Assembly (NCBI GenBank): GCA_907165065.1
Contig: OU015524.1
Span: 62,165,295 to 62,229,294 of the forward strand
Reading direction: 5' to 3'
DNA length: 64,000 nt
From: Caprimulgus europaeus
Lineage: Eukaryota > Chordata > Aves > Caprimulgiformes > Caprimulgidae
Shown: in pieces, positions 48,001 through 58,319 of the stretch
Numbering within the stretch: the stretch's first letter is position 1
Layout of the letters: every line of letters begins with the position of its first letter
The notes under the pieces: generated by a model
The model's database searches: none
What the model saw: the letters and a program-made list of their open reading frames with translations, nothing else
What the model was told of the DNA's origin: nothing
Program-made: the position numbers and the translations under genes

Positions 48001-51000
48001 ATTTAAATTCAATTGCTACTAGCAAAACAGGGCAAGTTTCCTGAAAAGGTTTTGAATAATCAAGTACTTCAAGAACATCATGGGAAGGGAAGCAATATGC
48101 CTCACTACCAAACAAATCATTCTGCCTCATAGCAGGTCCTCATGTTGTGGCTATCTACACTTTTTTATCCAGCAAATAATACAGAGGACAAAGCTATCAA
48201 GCCAAGTGCCAGAATATTCTCCCTGAAGTAAATTTTAAAGAAACAAATAAATAAATCACAGCCTGCTTGTTGCTGATATTTCTGTCTTTTTGTAGGACTC
48301 AAACTCTTGCTGGAATCTTATTTGGCAGATCTAGGCTGACTTCTAACCATTTACAAATTACCTCGGGAGCTAAGTGCTCCTACAGAATAGTTGGACAAAG
48401 AAGAATGTTTCTTTCAAAAATTTTTACTACATTCTGGTCTCTAGGCATTTGTCCTCTTCCAAAAATCATGTAATATAAAACCTTAAACGATCACTATGTC
48501 CATTTCCTTCCACCATAGTTTTGACTGTATTGCTCTCAGGAGATTCAGTATACATTGACTCTAATTACTTTGGGCTCTGCTGAGTTTTTCCAGAAGTATT
48601 GCAATTACATAAATGATAGTCTCATGAGAGATATCTCTTCATAGCAAAACCCAGAATAACAGCCCACATGGCAATGACAGCATTTCCATTTTCGTTAGCA
48701 AACAACACAGCATGAAAGAAACAAACTTTGATTAATGAATCAAAGGGGGTTTCACAGTTGGAAAAAATACTTTTATTTGTAATTATGTGAAAATTTTCTA
48801 ATGCACTGAGATAACTTACTGTGCTGGCTCATATGCAAGTAATAGAGGGCAGCAGACTGCTGTAAACCTGGGTTTTCTGAAAAGGCTAAGGTCCTCAAGG
48901 CTTCCAGAGGGTCCTTTCCAAGTGGTGACATTTCAAAACCTGAAAATGTATAATGACATCACACACTCAATTATATCTGAAAAAAGTTAGTTTACAAAAA
49001 GAAATTAAAATTTCCAGCCAATCAAACACATAAGGACTTTTGTATTGCAACAAGTCCATACAGGCCATCTATCCTTATTCATGTTTCCATGAGAAGAATC
49101 AATAAATGAATCTGGAATAACCTGTCCTTGGCAATGTGTCTCGTGAAGCTCACAAAGCTAGTGACTGGAAGCAAGATAAATTATAACCTTTAGATACCTT
49201 TATACTCTCCAATAAAAATGCAGGTGTTCTTGTTTTCCATAAAAATATCTTTTCCTGAATCATGGAAGATATTTGTTAAAATATATCTTCAGAACATGGT
49301 GTTCTTAGTTATGAGCTATAGAAATAATATATATTTTTAATTTACTATATTTTAAGTTCACTGTGTTTCCTCTCCAGGGTATTACAACAAAGGATTTCAG
49401 GGAATAGCAACATGGATTGTAAACGGGCTTGCCTCAGGCACAAATTTTCAGCATGAGTCTACCTGTTCTCAAGTATGATAGTTCCTCTATGAATAAACCA
49501 GATGTTCAGCAATAGCTATCAAGCAATAGCAGTCATGCATGACTTCTGTAAGTCACTGTATAATGTACTTATAATGTGTGGAATGGAGCAGCAAAGAGAG
49601 AAAAAAAAAAGGGCCATTGAACCACTGCTCAATAGTAAAAACTGCTGAAAAGGTAATGTAGTATAAATTGACTGGTGGATCACACAATTATAAGAAATAT
49701 TTTCAGACAATATATTGAAGAAGTGCACTAAAGATTGAAATATCTCTGTGAACAAGATCTAGCTACTTCAGCTCCCAGGGCATAAAGAGATGCAATGGAT
49801 GTGAGGAGTGTGAGCTTAGTGCAAAACTTATCCAATATCTCAAGGTATTAAAAGCTGCTGACATGTCAAGAGCAGTAAACTCCTCCCTTCAGGATTAGGC
49901 AAGTGAGATTCACAGAAGTGCTTCATATAAAGATCATTTTTGTTCAATAATTAACAATACACACAAAGCAAGAGCTAGCCAGTGTGTGTAAGGTTCTAGA
50001 GGAAAACCAAAAATCTCAACATGTGGTTTAATTCTGCTCTTTGAGCACTATCTGAATCTCCCACATACTTGTGTGTTTTTGTTGGGAGAGTAATAAAGCA
50101 GAAGCCACTAAAAATCTTCACCTGCTTATAATATCAAGCATTTGTTGCCTGAGCTAGCAGCTGAGTAGGATGATCAACCACGAAGTCTCTCCTTGCACCC
50201 AAATTGTCCAAATGTTGTTTCCCTGCTTATTATAGGTCATCCAGAACTGAGCATGGGCTTGTTCCATTTTGGAATAAAATACACAGGCAAGGGGTAAAGT
50301 AAGAGGGATGTATCTTGGTTCTCCTTGTGAGGCTTCCTTGCCTCCATCTGTCTTGGCAGCAGGATTTGGCCACGCAGAGAATTAATCTTGGTTCTTCTTC
50401 CCGAGTGCTGTGTATCTCCTATCATGGATATCGCGACCTCCCTGAGAGCACAGGTCACCATCTGTGCACTGCTGTCACAGAAGCCCTAGGTTCACTGCTG
50501 CTGTACCCCAGCTCATGAGGATCTAAGACAGACCAGCCTTTTGAAGACCCAGCTCAGAGAGGCAAGGATTTCTCAAGAAAACATACACATTATCTTCAAG
50601 AAGCATTAGTGGTGCACCAAAGAGCCATTTTGGCCTCACCATCTTTTCCAGACCAACTCTCTGTTGCACCTGATCCATCAGCTGAGCTGGGATACTGCCT
50701 AAAACAATCTCTTATACAGTCAGGAGCATGCTAGCCTTTGGAAGAAAAAGTTCACCCCTAGAAGATCCCCACTGTATATCAGGCTGAAAGGTCTGGTTCC
50801 ATTCTGGATATGGCCTTCAGAATTTAGCTAGTGCCTCGTGTGCAATAATTAGTGAACCCTACCAGCAGCACAGGACCCCCCACACTCACAGGGTAATGAC
50901 ACCAGCTAACACCAGCTGGGGCTAATTCACGCATGTTCCCAACAACCAGCCTAACAGCAGTTGTTCCAAAGGTTGTTCCATGACAGATCATTTCAAACAG

Positions 51001-52275
51001 CATTCACTGTTTCACAGAAAGGAAAAAAATGTCTTTCCTGGCCCCTCTCACAAGATGGTTTTATGTCCCCAAAAGGTAAGTAAAGAAACACACTCTTCAC
51101 ACAAATGAAAGTAGAAGGCTATGCAATTTTATGTAGTAGCTTTAGCCCAAGGTTATTAAACTTAAATCACTATATCCAATTAGCTGTGAGACAATGTAAA
51201 ACCAAACAAGCAATGGCCCCTGCCCAACTTGAGAGAAGGAATGATTTTAGGTTGGACAACTGACAAAACACGCTTTTCCAAGATGATATTCTGTGATGTA
51301 GCAGTGAAATTAAAAAAAAAAAAAAATTATTGATATTGTTGTATCCTAGGACAGGACAGAGAGGACACCACAAGTAGACAAACAGGGGAGTTAGGGAGGT
51401 AGCCTGTAAAACAGAGATACATGAAGTTATGGATCTACTTTGATTCAAGCAGAATCCTATGATTCTGTTGAAGCCTTGTGTCTAAAATGTTCGCACGTAG
51501 GCAGACCAGTTGCTTGAAATCTGAGGAAGTCCTGGGAGCCCAACAGTGTTTGTCCTAAGGTGACACAGACCTTCTCTGCATCTAGTGCAGGCACCCCCAG
51601 CACAAGTCCAGGTGTTCTTCAGCCAGCAACATGGATGCAGAACTCATCCAGGACTACACTGTGATTTGCCTTCTCACAGCTCAGCACTTGTGTAGCATCC
51701 AGTGTCAGTGGAGCATGTTTACAGCTTTGTGACCTCAGTGACTGACTTCAAAATATTAACTTAAATTAGAAAGACTCACCTTTACAAAACATATTTACAT
51801 GGGTTATATATTAACAGTAGTGCAGAGCAAGAAAGTGACTGACCATTTCTACCTAGATCCAAGTGTTACACCACTTGACCCTTGGTGCCCTGTACACAAA
51901 GAAAAAGCTCTGTAACTCTGGCCTTTCCTGCATCTCCAAGCTGCTCCATGCCATGCTAGAGCAGTTCAGCCAGCAATCTGTTTTCAACCCACAAAACAAA
52001 TCTCCTTGTTTTTTTCACAAGCCTTTAGAAAAAAACCAAGCACTCTTACCTGTTTCAATATGCTGCAGAAACTCCTGTGCTGTCACCCTCTCATGAGGTT
52101 GCAGGATGGGCTTGTAAAGCTGTCTGGCCTTAGAGCTCTTTTGTTTTAAGCAGGAGCATTTGCTTAGCAGAATTAAGCATTCCTTGATGCCGTGCACCAA
52201 GTTGGAGGACATCCTCTGGATGAAGGTCATGAAGTCTCGCAGCAGCTGCATGCATCGTCCACACAGCTGACCCAT
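26936..52275 (-). CDS. Vac8-like armadillo-repeat protein, complete, 14 coding exons, 575 aa
   Basis: The joined minus-strand exons, in transcript order, are 52275-52050, 48939-48820, 47884-47765, 46625-46506, 40977-40855, 39810-39728, 38652-38527, 37681-37636, 36474-36344, 32407-32279, 30356-30242, 29354-29220, 28010-27885 and 27063-26936. They total 1728 bases, which is 575 residues plus TAA. Every intron is GT/AG and phase-consistent, and no stop interrupts the frame. Yeast Vac8 is 578 residues. The product has an N-terminal Met-Gly with Cys5 and Cys8, a run of armadillo repeats of about 40 residues, and a short charged C-terminal tail. Vac8-like hallmarks are [20 protein letters not shown] near residue 83, [11 protein letters not shown] near 265 and [11 protein letters not shown] near 309. 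Yeast Vac8 is a lipid-anchored adaptor on the vacuole; the role of this vertebrate relative is unknown to me. It might also be classed as another ARM-repeat protein (for example an ANKAR or ARMC3-related product), but no ankyrin repeats are seen. Confidence 0.92.
27885..28010 (-). CDS. Vac8-like gene, coding exon 13 (last ARM repeat)
   Basis: The 126-base exon (acceptor atttacgcag, donor gtacgtcc, phase 1 at both ends) encodes [20 protein letters not shown] then [22 protein letters not shown]. The pattern resembles the last Vac8 repeat, where a helix-turn-helix is followed by F..L..... W. Reading through the donor gives about 50 more codons before a stop, but the strong GAG-GTACGT donor and the well-fitting next exon argue against retention. 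Confidence 0.88.
29220..29354 (-). CDS. Vac8-like gene, coding exon 12 (diverged ARM repeat)
   Basis: The 135-base exon (acceptor tgtcttccag, donor gtaactgt, phase 1 at both ends) encodes [20 protein letters not shown] then [25 protein letters not shown]. The [11 protein letters not shown] segment fits the third ARM helix. An internal Met starts the apparent open frame, but the exon extends five codons upstream of it. Confidence 0.87.
30242..30356 (-). CDS. Vac8-like gene, coding exon 11 (ARM repeat)
   Basis: The 115-base exon (acceptor ccttgttgcag, donor gtagggaa, phase 0 in, 1 out) encodes [20 protein letters not shown] then [18 protein letters not shown]. The junction reads [16 protein letters not shown], which is the common 'NR..ILESGCVE.LL' layout of ARM helices 1-2. 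The repeat is more diverged than those upstream. Confidence 0.88.
32279..32407 (-). CDS. Vac8-like gene, coding exon 10 (ARM repeat)
   Basis: The exon has 129 bases, phase 0 at both ends, with acceptor gctcttctcag. It encodes [20 protein letters not shown] then [23 protein letters not shown]. The donor is gtaggtac, where a second GT lies four bases further on. It continues directly from the previous exon's HPHNQ loop. Confidence 0.92.
33422..33480 (-). mobile_element. Short CR1 3' tail fragment
   Basis: About 58 bases (tagaatcatagaattgtttt... gagtccaactg) match the reversed 3' end of CR1. It lies in an intron of the Vac8-like gene, in the same direction as that gene. Confidence 0.85.
36344..36474 (-). 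CDS. Vac8-like gene, coding exon 9 (ARM repeat)
   Basis: The 131-base exon (phase 1 in, 0 out, donor gtagggga) encodes [20 protein letters not shown] then [24 protein letters not shown]. It is GC-richer than the other exons, with several CpG. The acceptor is a tandem cagcag, so a variant one codon longer is possible. [16 protein letters not shown] is a typical ARM third helix followed by the loop to the next repeat. Confidence 0.93.
37636..37681 (-). CDS. Vac8-like gene, coding exon 8 (46-base ARM helix exon)
   Basis: The smallest exon encodes [15 protein letters not shown] and has acceptor cacaagcag and donor gtaagcaa, phase 0 in and 1 out. The sequence is the third helix of an ARM repeat whose first part is the end of the previous exon; yeast Vac8 has VKCQATLALRNLAS there in my memory. 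It splices in frame to the exon at 36474. Confidence 0.91.
38527..38652 (-). CDS. Vac8-like gene, coding exon 7 (ARM repeat)
   Basis: The exon has 126 bases, phase 0 at both ends (acceptor gctctctgcag, donor gtaaagct). It encodes [20 protein letters not shown] then [20 protein letters not shown]. The [11 protein letters not shown] motif matches the yeast Vac8 pattern C..ALSNIA in the equivalent repeat. The frame contains no other long ORF here, so this exon is easily missed. Confidence 0.94.
39728..39810 (-). CDS. Vac8-like gene, coding exon 6 (ARM repeat, first part)
   Basis: The exon has 83 bases, phase 1 in and 0 out, and donor gtatggct. It encodes [20 protein letters not shown] then ESPDSEVQ. 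The ARM repeat is split from its third helix, which begins in the next exon ([11 protein letters not shown]). The acceptor follows a run of 17 T (minus strand) separated from the AG by about 14 bases. The frame also reads through a Met just upstream, but this is intronic. Confidence 0.93.
40855..40977 (-). CDS. Vac8-like gene, coding exon 5 (ARM repeat)
   Basis: This 123-base exon (acceptor ttctccag, donor gtactttc, phase 1 at both ends) encodes [20 protein letters not shown] and then [20 protein letters not shown]. The [13 protein letters not shown] segment is the canonical ARM third helix. It follows a 5.5 kb intron. A longer chance frame overlaps the exon but is not the coding one. Confidence 0.94.
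40978..46505 (-). other. Large intron of the Vac8-like gene (5.5 kb)
   Basis: It lies between coding exons 4 and 5, which join in phase. Apart from a possible LINE relic at 45.9-46.4 kb and an AT-rich microsatellite-like stretch at 41660-41790, nothing is recognised. The frame at 43002-43481 has no splice or family support. Confidence 0.6.
45860..46370 (+). mobile_element. Possible ancient CR1/L3-like LINE relic
   Basis: Phrases such as 'gaccccagctgaaatactgc', 'ggagagcctcgcttacaaac' and 'gagcttggctttttcagtct' follow, in order, the 3' part of CR1/L3-family reverse transcriptase DNA (LVRPHLEYC..., then the 'agcttgagactgttcagcct' segment). Divergence is high. This rests on word similarity only. 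Confidence 0.45.
46506..46625 (-). CDS. Vac8-like gene, coding exon 4 (ARM repeat)
   Basis: A third successive 120-base, phase 1-1 exon (acceptor atgaatag, donor gtaagtgt). It encodes [20 protein letters not shown], then [20 protein letters not shown]. The pattern '[22 protein letters not shown]' is a textbook armadillo repeat. Three Cys residues lie in its third helix. Confidence 0.94.
47765..47884 (-). CDS. Vac8-like gene, coding exon 3 (ARM repeat)
   Basis: The 120-base exon (acceptor attcctgcag, donor gtgagtaa, phase 1 at both ends) encodes [20 protein letters not shown] and then [19 protein letters not shown]. The [11 protein letters not shown] turn is the typical ARM helix 2-3 pattern. 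One exon equals one 40-residue repeat length. Confidence 0.93.
48820..48939 (-). CDS. Vac8-like gene, coding exon 2 (first ARM region)
   Basis: The 120-base exon (acceptor cattttcag, donor gtaagtta, phase 1 at both ends) encodes [20 protein letters not shown] and then [20 protein letters not shown]. The SxNxxLQxSAAL pattern closely follows the first armadillo repeat of Vac8 proteins, which in yeast reads SDN.DLQRSAALAF as I remember it. Confidence 0.93.
52050..52275 (-). CDS. Vac8-like gene, coding exon 1 (N-terminus, residues 1-75)
   Basis: The start chosen is the ATG at 52275-52273 (context aagaATGG). It gives [20 protein letters not shown] and is followed by a Cys/Lys-rich region and [15 protein letters not shown] longer in-frame ATG lies upstream, but a pyrimidine-rich tract followed by an AG at 52278-52277 suggests an acceptor directly before the chosen ATG, so the 5' UTR is probably in upstream exons. 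Gly2 with Cys5 and Cys8 resembles an N-myristoylation plus palmitoylation signal. The donor is gtaagag and the exon ends in phase 1. Confidence 0.85.
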
Positions 52276-52769
52276 TCTTGTTCCAACAGCAGCACAAAGC
52301 AAGAGGAAAAGGAAGGAGATGGAAAGAAAAGTTTGTTCTCAACTTAGCCACGTTTTGCACTAACGTCCTGCCTCAAGTGTTTCTCCTGTCTTACAGATGT
52401 TAACACTATACCATGTGCAGCTGTGGTAAAGCAGACAAGCTTCTGCATCCAAAAATCCACATTGCACAACAAAGCTGGTTTCTGCAGATCTCCTGGAGTC
52501 TACAAGAAGTTATCTAAAAGGCTGGACTGGAGCCACACTCAAAAACCCTCCCTTTGCTTGAAGAAAAACAAAATTATGACCTAAACTCATTTCGTAGAGA
52601 ACAGAGTTTAACTCCTGGAGCATCCACCAAAGCCTTCATGAAGCCAGAAAAGCTCTGGGATAATGGAAAAAGCAACCTCAGTTTTTGTAAGGCGGCTTTC
52701 CACATGAAAGGTAGGCACCACCTCGTCTGCATGTGCACAAGCTGCAGCTGCCAATAGGAGAGGAAGGAG

Positions 52770-52790
52770 AAAAAAAAAAAAAAAAAAAAA
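52770..52790. repeat. Poly(A) tract, 21 bases
   Basis: An uninterrupted A run, about 0.5 kb upstream of the Vac8-like coding start. No retrotransposon body is recognised next to it. Confidence 0.97.
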
Positions 52791-55700
52791 GAGCACCTGA
52801 ACAAGTTTTTCCAGTTTTTGCTGAAGCACAGACCAGAACAAAGGTCCTGTTGGGAAAACAGCTCATAATGCAGTCAACTGAGACGTTTTACATCAGCAAG
52901 AATAGAAAACTGAAAAAAACCCCAAACGGTGGAATTTAAAAACATGTTTTCCTCCTGTCAAGCAAATCCCGCAGTGGGCTGGATAAGCTGGCAATGGGAG
53001 GATGCAAAAATAATCTGCAGTTTTCATGCAGAAAAAGGTAGAAAAAGGAAAATTAGCAGTTCTCCTTTTGCTCCGTCCTTTTGCTTAATTCACCAATCTG
53101 GTTCGCATTCCCACCCTTGATTGAACAATTTTACAAATTACCTTGGTCTGATTAATGTAGCATGAAGTGACATTTGTTATATTCTTGGGATTTCCAGTAA
53201 AACCTGGTTTGATTCAAGATAACTTTCATCAGGAAACCAGTAGGTACTGGTCTGCTGAGTGTTGATCACTTTTATTAACTTCTCTCTATCCATGGACTTG
53301 ATGGATTATTCTAACCATTGCATTTGATACATTTATTGGTAATTTTTATCCTCACCGTCCTTTAATAGCTCCTAAGTTTCTAAATAAACCATGCTTGAAA
53401 ATCAACTGTTTGTTCTGTGCCCATCTCCAAACACTGACAAACAGATTCACCTAAATCTCACTGGTCTGTCCAGCTACTGACATTTCGTCTCTCACTTGCT
53501 TGCATATGATGTAATTTTCCTAAACACAAATACCACACAGCACAGATAAACCCACCTAGACAGGTAAACCAAAAGGTACGAGACCTCTATTACACAATGC
53601 AATCCATTACAAAGAATCAAGATGCAGATTTTTCTGGCTACTTCCTTGATCAGCTCTGCAGGCCCACTGAGTTCTTATCTCTGTCTGGCTTCTTAATATT
53701 ATCAAAGGGGAGGCTGTTAGGCCTATTTCTTCACCATGTCTTCTGGATCCTTTCAGTAGGGATTTTCCTAAAGCACAGGGAACCTATGTGATTGTCAGGC
53801 CCTGCTTCTGCCACCACTTGCTCTACACCTTTTGCTCATGACCTTCCACTCTTCAGCTTCCATCCTAAAAGCAGCGAGGTGGCAGATCCCTGGGAAACCG
53901 TCACACGTGCCTTCTGTCTCTTGCTCTGTCCTGTCTACAGAACTGTACAGTTTAACTGCAGTCAGATTTTTTTTTAAGGTAATTTGAACTGTACTGCACT
54001 GAGATGAGAAAAACCATGACTGCATTTCTGTAACATATTCTTACTAGGCATTTCAAAATGCATTACAAGCATTAAAACATCTTTCCCACTTATTGGTAAG
54101 GAAGATATTCCCAAAATGGTTTAAAAACAAGTTTCAGAGGTGCTGAGCTCTTGTAACGCCATTTGAAATAAATGAGAGTTAAAGAAATGTGCCAGACCTG
54201 AAAACTAGGCTAAAATTTGCCTAAAGGCATAAAATTCAGGTGTCCCGATACCTAATTTGATGATTCAGTCAGCAAACTGTTCTTCTTTGATTTGAAACCA
54301 CTACTTGAAAGCCAGTGAAGAAGGCTGGTTTGTGGGTCTTCAAACCTCCTCTGAATTCACAACAGCTGCTGTAAAGGTAAAGTTGCAACCATAAACTCGA
54401 TGCTTTGGATTAGGTTCATGACCTAGATATTCTTCCTTATCTGAACAAAATGTCAGCTCAAGACCACAGAAGGGGAAAAGTTAGTAGTACCATAATAGTG
54501 TTAAACCATTTTGCTTTTATTCTTCTAAAGAACCTGTTCCAAATAGTAGAAGCCCCAGACCCTGATTTTCTTTTTTTCCAAAGGAAAAAAATCAGTTCCT
54601 TTGTAAAGTGTTCAAATGAGCTCCTCCAAACCATTTCCATTCGGTCATGTGCAAAGGAGACTTCCAAGTAGTAACCTGACTGTGTGAGGACTATCTGGAA
54701 TTCTGTATAAAATGCATTTGGAATTTTAAATCTATTTGCCAAGCAATGGGTGAATGCTGTAGCTAAATGGCACTTTCAACAGAGAGCTTCCACTGGCCCA
54801 GCATTTTATCTGCTGTGCAGTTTCTCTTGAAAGGACAGAAAATATTGCTTTTGGGCACAGTCTCTTAAGCATCTGACACTTGCAACTGGGTGGGTTTTTT
54901 TTGTTTTGAATTAAGAACAGAAAACCTAAAAATTATTTATGTATGACTAATCCGCCATTTCACTCACGCAGCATGCCACTCCCTGAACCACTTCTTGTAA
55001 CAGAAATTCCTCTATCTAGTTTGGAACGGTGCATAACTTTCAATTGCTCAAAAGCTGACTGGCACTGGAGAGTTATGCACAAATACTCTTTCTGCTCCTC
55101 TTTCATACATTTCCTAGGGCCTCTTCATTCTTAACAGGCCCCAAAACCCCTCAGGCTCTGACTGGAATATTAGAAAAAACAGGTCGACAGCTTTATTTGA
55201 GCTATGGTAGCAAATGGTCCCCTCTTAAAGGAAGAAAATGACAGCTCCAGGTTCAGGATTTTAGAAATCCTGTTACCACTGTGATTTTAATCAGTGAAAA
55301 AAGGATTTGGGGGGAGTGTAGGAGGGAGACATGGATTAAGAATGTATGGAGTCTTATTTGACTTGTATGCCAGTCAAATATGAAAACAGATACTTAAAGG
55401 AATGCTTAAAAAGCAGTAAGTTGAAGGAAGATACTTATATTACTCAAGAATACAAAACTTTAAAAATCTGAGCTAATTAAACTTGCATTTTATGAATTTG
55501 TCCCATATAACTTGATTGCAGCCTTTGTCTTATACACATTTCTTTCACTGCCTTGTCTCACCCTTCTGTTTTGGAGTGAAGAAAACACTACAGCTTAGAA
55601 AGCTGTAAGATGATGGCTGTGTGTTACTGCTTGGTTAGCAACAGATTTGATTTAAAAGGTGATAGCTCCCCTAAGGCCTAGCAAGTCTTTATTGCCCCCA

Positions 55701-55810
55701 TACCTGCAGTTAAGGTCTCCTCACTTGTACTAATTCACTGTACTGCTCTCTAAACTGGATCTATGAAATTTTGTGGCTTCAAAACAACAACATAGTACAA
55801 TCAACAACAG

Positions 55811-55811
<1 letters not shown>

Positions 55812-55880
<69 letters not shown>
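55812..55880. repeat. (ATT)n microsatellite, about 23 units
   Basis: A perfect trinucleotide run of about 69 bases lies upstream of the Vac8-like coding start. It is likely to be length-variable. Confidence 0.98.
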
Positions 55881-56049
55881 CCAGTTCTTAAACTGGATCT
55901 ACCATTGACAGAATAATAAAATAAAACAAAACCAATGAATTAGAAAAAACCCTGAGTCTGATGTGTGTAGCTTACGTTCTACTAAGCTCTTTTAAATACA
56001 GAAATATTTTATATATATAATAAGTATATACATATATTTTGCATATGTT

Positions 56050-56072
56050 TGTGTGTGTGTGTGTGTGTGTGT
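56050..56072. repeat. (TG)n microsatellite with flanking TATA repeats
   Basis: About 11 TG units are preceded by tatatata and atacatatat stretches from 56011 and followed by gtatgtatat. Confidence 0.95.
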
Positions 56073-58319
56073 ATGTATATAATCACCATTAAGATTTTAG
56101 GAGGAATTCAGGTTGAACAGAAACAGACTATAGTCATTTAAGCAGGAAGGAAGCCAGATGCAAGGACTTGATAGATCCAGATTTGTGAAGAACTGCCAGG
56201 GGTTACTTCACCGCATAGTTAGGCAGAGCTCTGCACTCATTGCAATTTCTGTAGAGTATAAAGTCAGTTCCTCTCACTGCATTAAATCCCTTGGCTGAGG
56301 TATTTGCTCATCCTCACTCAGAGGGAGAGTGCCATCTACTGAAGCATCTCCTTTACACAGCTCCCTTCAGCCTTGTCCCACTCACCCACCGGTTGACAAA
56401 ATTTACCCAACAGGGCTGTAAAACTGAGAAAAGGTTTTAACACGAGGAGAAGCTGCTTCAGGTGGGAATCTCCATTGTACAGTAACAGCTGCATGTAAAG
56501 GACCAGGACAAAGATGACAAGTAACAGCACTGGCTTGTGCAAGCCTACGCTCCAGTTTTATGAAGAGATTAAAAACGGCCTCACTCTGGGTTTCTTCATT
56601 CTTAATAAATCTTTGGAACTGAGGTTACATTATCATCTTGTAACACTTAAGAGCGGCATTCCCTGATGGGACAATCCGACTTCACTGCTGACTAGTAGCC
56701 ATGGACTTTCCTACTCATTTCTCCTTTCTACATTAGTGCTCAGAAGATGTACAAGTACTTGCCCAACTCACTGAGTAGTGAAGACATCTCTAACAGTCTG
56801 CAAGAGTTTGGCTTGGGCCAGTGATGACACACTATTATTGTGCTGCTTTGTCTTCCCCTTCGCCTTGAACTTTGTCCTTTATTGCAAATTTTCTGGACTG
56901 CTGCTGTATTCAAATAAAGCACCCACTTTGTGTCATGCCCAGAGCTACTAATCCTATGATAATAATAAACACTTATATTAAATTATTTTTTGACATTTTT
57001 TTGCTTTGTAGCAAAAGATAGTGCCTCTAAAACATCAAAGGTAGGTCAGAGGTCCCTACATACCTCAGAAGCTTGAACAAAACGTATTAAAAAAAAAATA
57101 TCTGTAATTTTATGAGGTAAATTACTACTCAAAGGCAGGGCACCATGTATTTGAAGAAGTATACCAGCTTAGAGGACAGAGGCCAAAGGAGACCTGTCAG
57201 GTTGTGTTTCACAGACAGTATCCTTAGAAAAACACTGGTAAGTTGTATTTCAAGAAACAGGTCCTTGTGTTTTTGCTACACTGAAGAATCACACAGCCCG
57301 ATAGCTCAAATGTCAATTTTTTGATAAAGCAAGGAGTGAACAAAACTTGAAACAACTTGCACTATTTGTCATTAGGCCAATATATTTGAAATAATTACAA
57401 AATGTTGTCAAAAATCTTCACATTATAGTTTGTTTTTTTTTTTTTCTTCTGATCCTGTACTATCTTGTGTTAAATACAATGGAGAACTGAAAGAGTAGAA
57501 GTGATCACCCTTTCTGTCCCAGTAAGATGTATCCCACATATCTCAGAAAATACAGGAGAGCTCTCCATCACTGAGGAGAAACAACACAAGTATCCCACGG
57601 GTCTTCAGGATCATTAAGAAATGGGGCAGGGGTTGTGTGCAGCCAAATCCCACAGGAGTTCTGGAAATCTTACTGAACCTAGGAAGCTGGCTTCCTCCCA
57701 CAAGTCTATTATCAAGCAGCCTTTACACTAATAATGTCTTACTGGTTACAGCCAAAGCTGCAACGTGTGCTGCACTTGATGTACAGGTTAGTTACCCGTA
57801 CCCCTGCATAAGGGAAAAAGCTTAAAAGAAGGAGAGAGGGAATTGTGTGTCTCTCTAGGCCAGGCTGTTCATCAGTTAAGCACAACCGGTAAGAAACAAA
57901 AACTCTGTGTATGTTTCAGCATCAGTCACTTACTGGCTGCTGCCTCCATAGAAGCCCCTGCTTAAAGAATTCAGTACCCAAAAGAACTAGTTCTAAGCAG
58001 TGCATTGCTTTCCCTACACAGAAAACAGCAAACCAGCATTTGGGGATTACGTCTGCTTCCCATTTTCTGTGCCTTTTTCCTCCATCAGTCGGGTCTAGCT
58101 GCCTCCCAGTCATTGTCCCCCAAATTTAAAAACTCGGTTACAATTGTGCATATGTATCTGTCCCTGGTGTTGTTTTTATTTATAGGTTTTTTTCTTGCCT
58201 CAGAAATAATATGCAACAGCCTTTTAAAAAATAAATCAGCTGTGTAAGATCAGAGAAGTGTAAATTTTAGGACTTAACTCTGCTGACACGCATCTCTGTG
58301 CATCAGTCAATGCTGTTCA

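Larger units (their letters stand above)
52277..58319 (-). other. Upstream region or first intron of the Vac8-like gene
   Basis: The pyrimidine-rich tract and AG before the ATG suggest a splice acceptor, so this stretch is probably an intron reaching to a first exon in or near the CpG island. It contains microsatellites at 55812-55880 and 56011-56080. No further coding exon was recognised. Confidence 0.5.
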
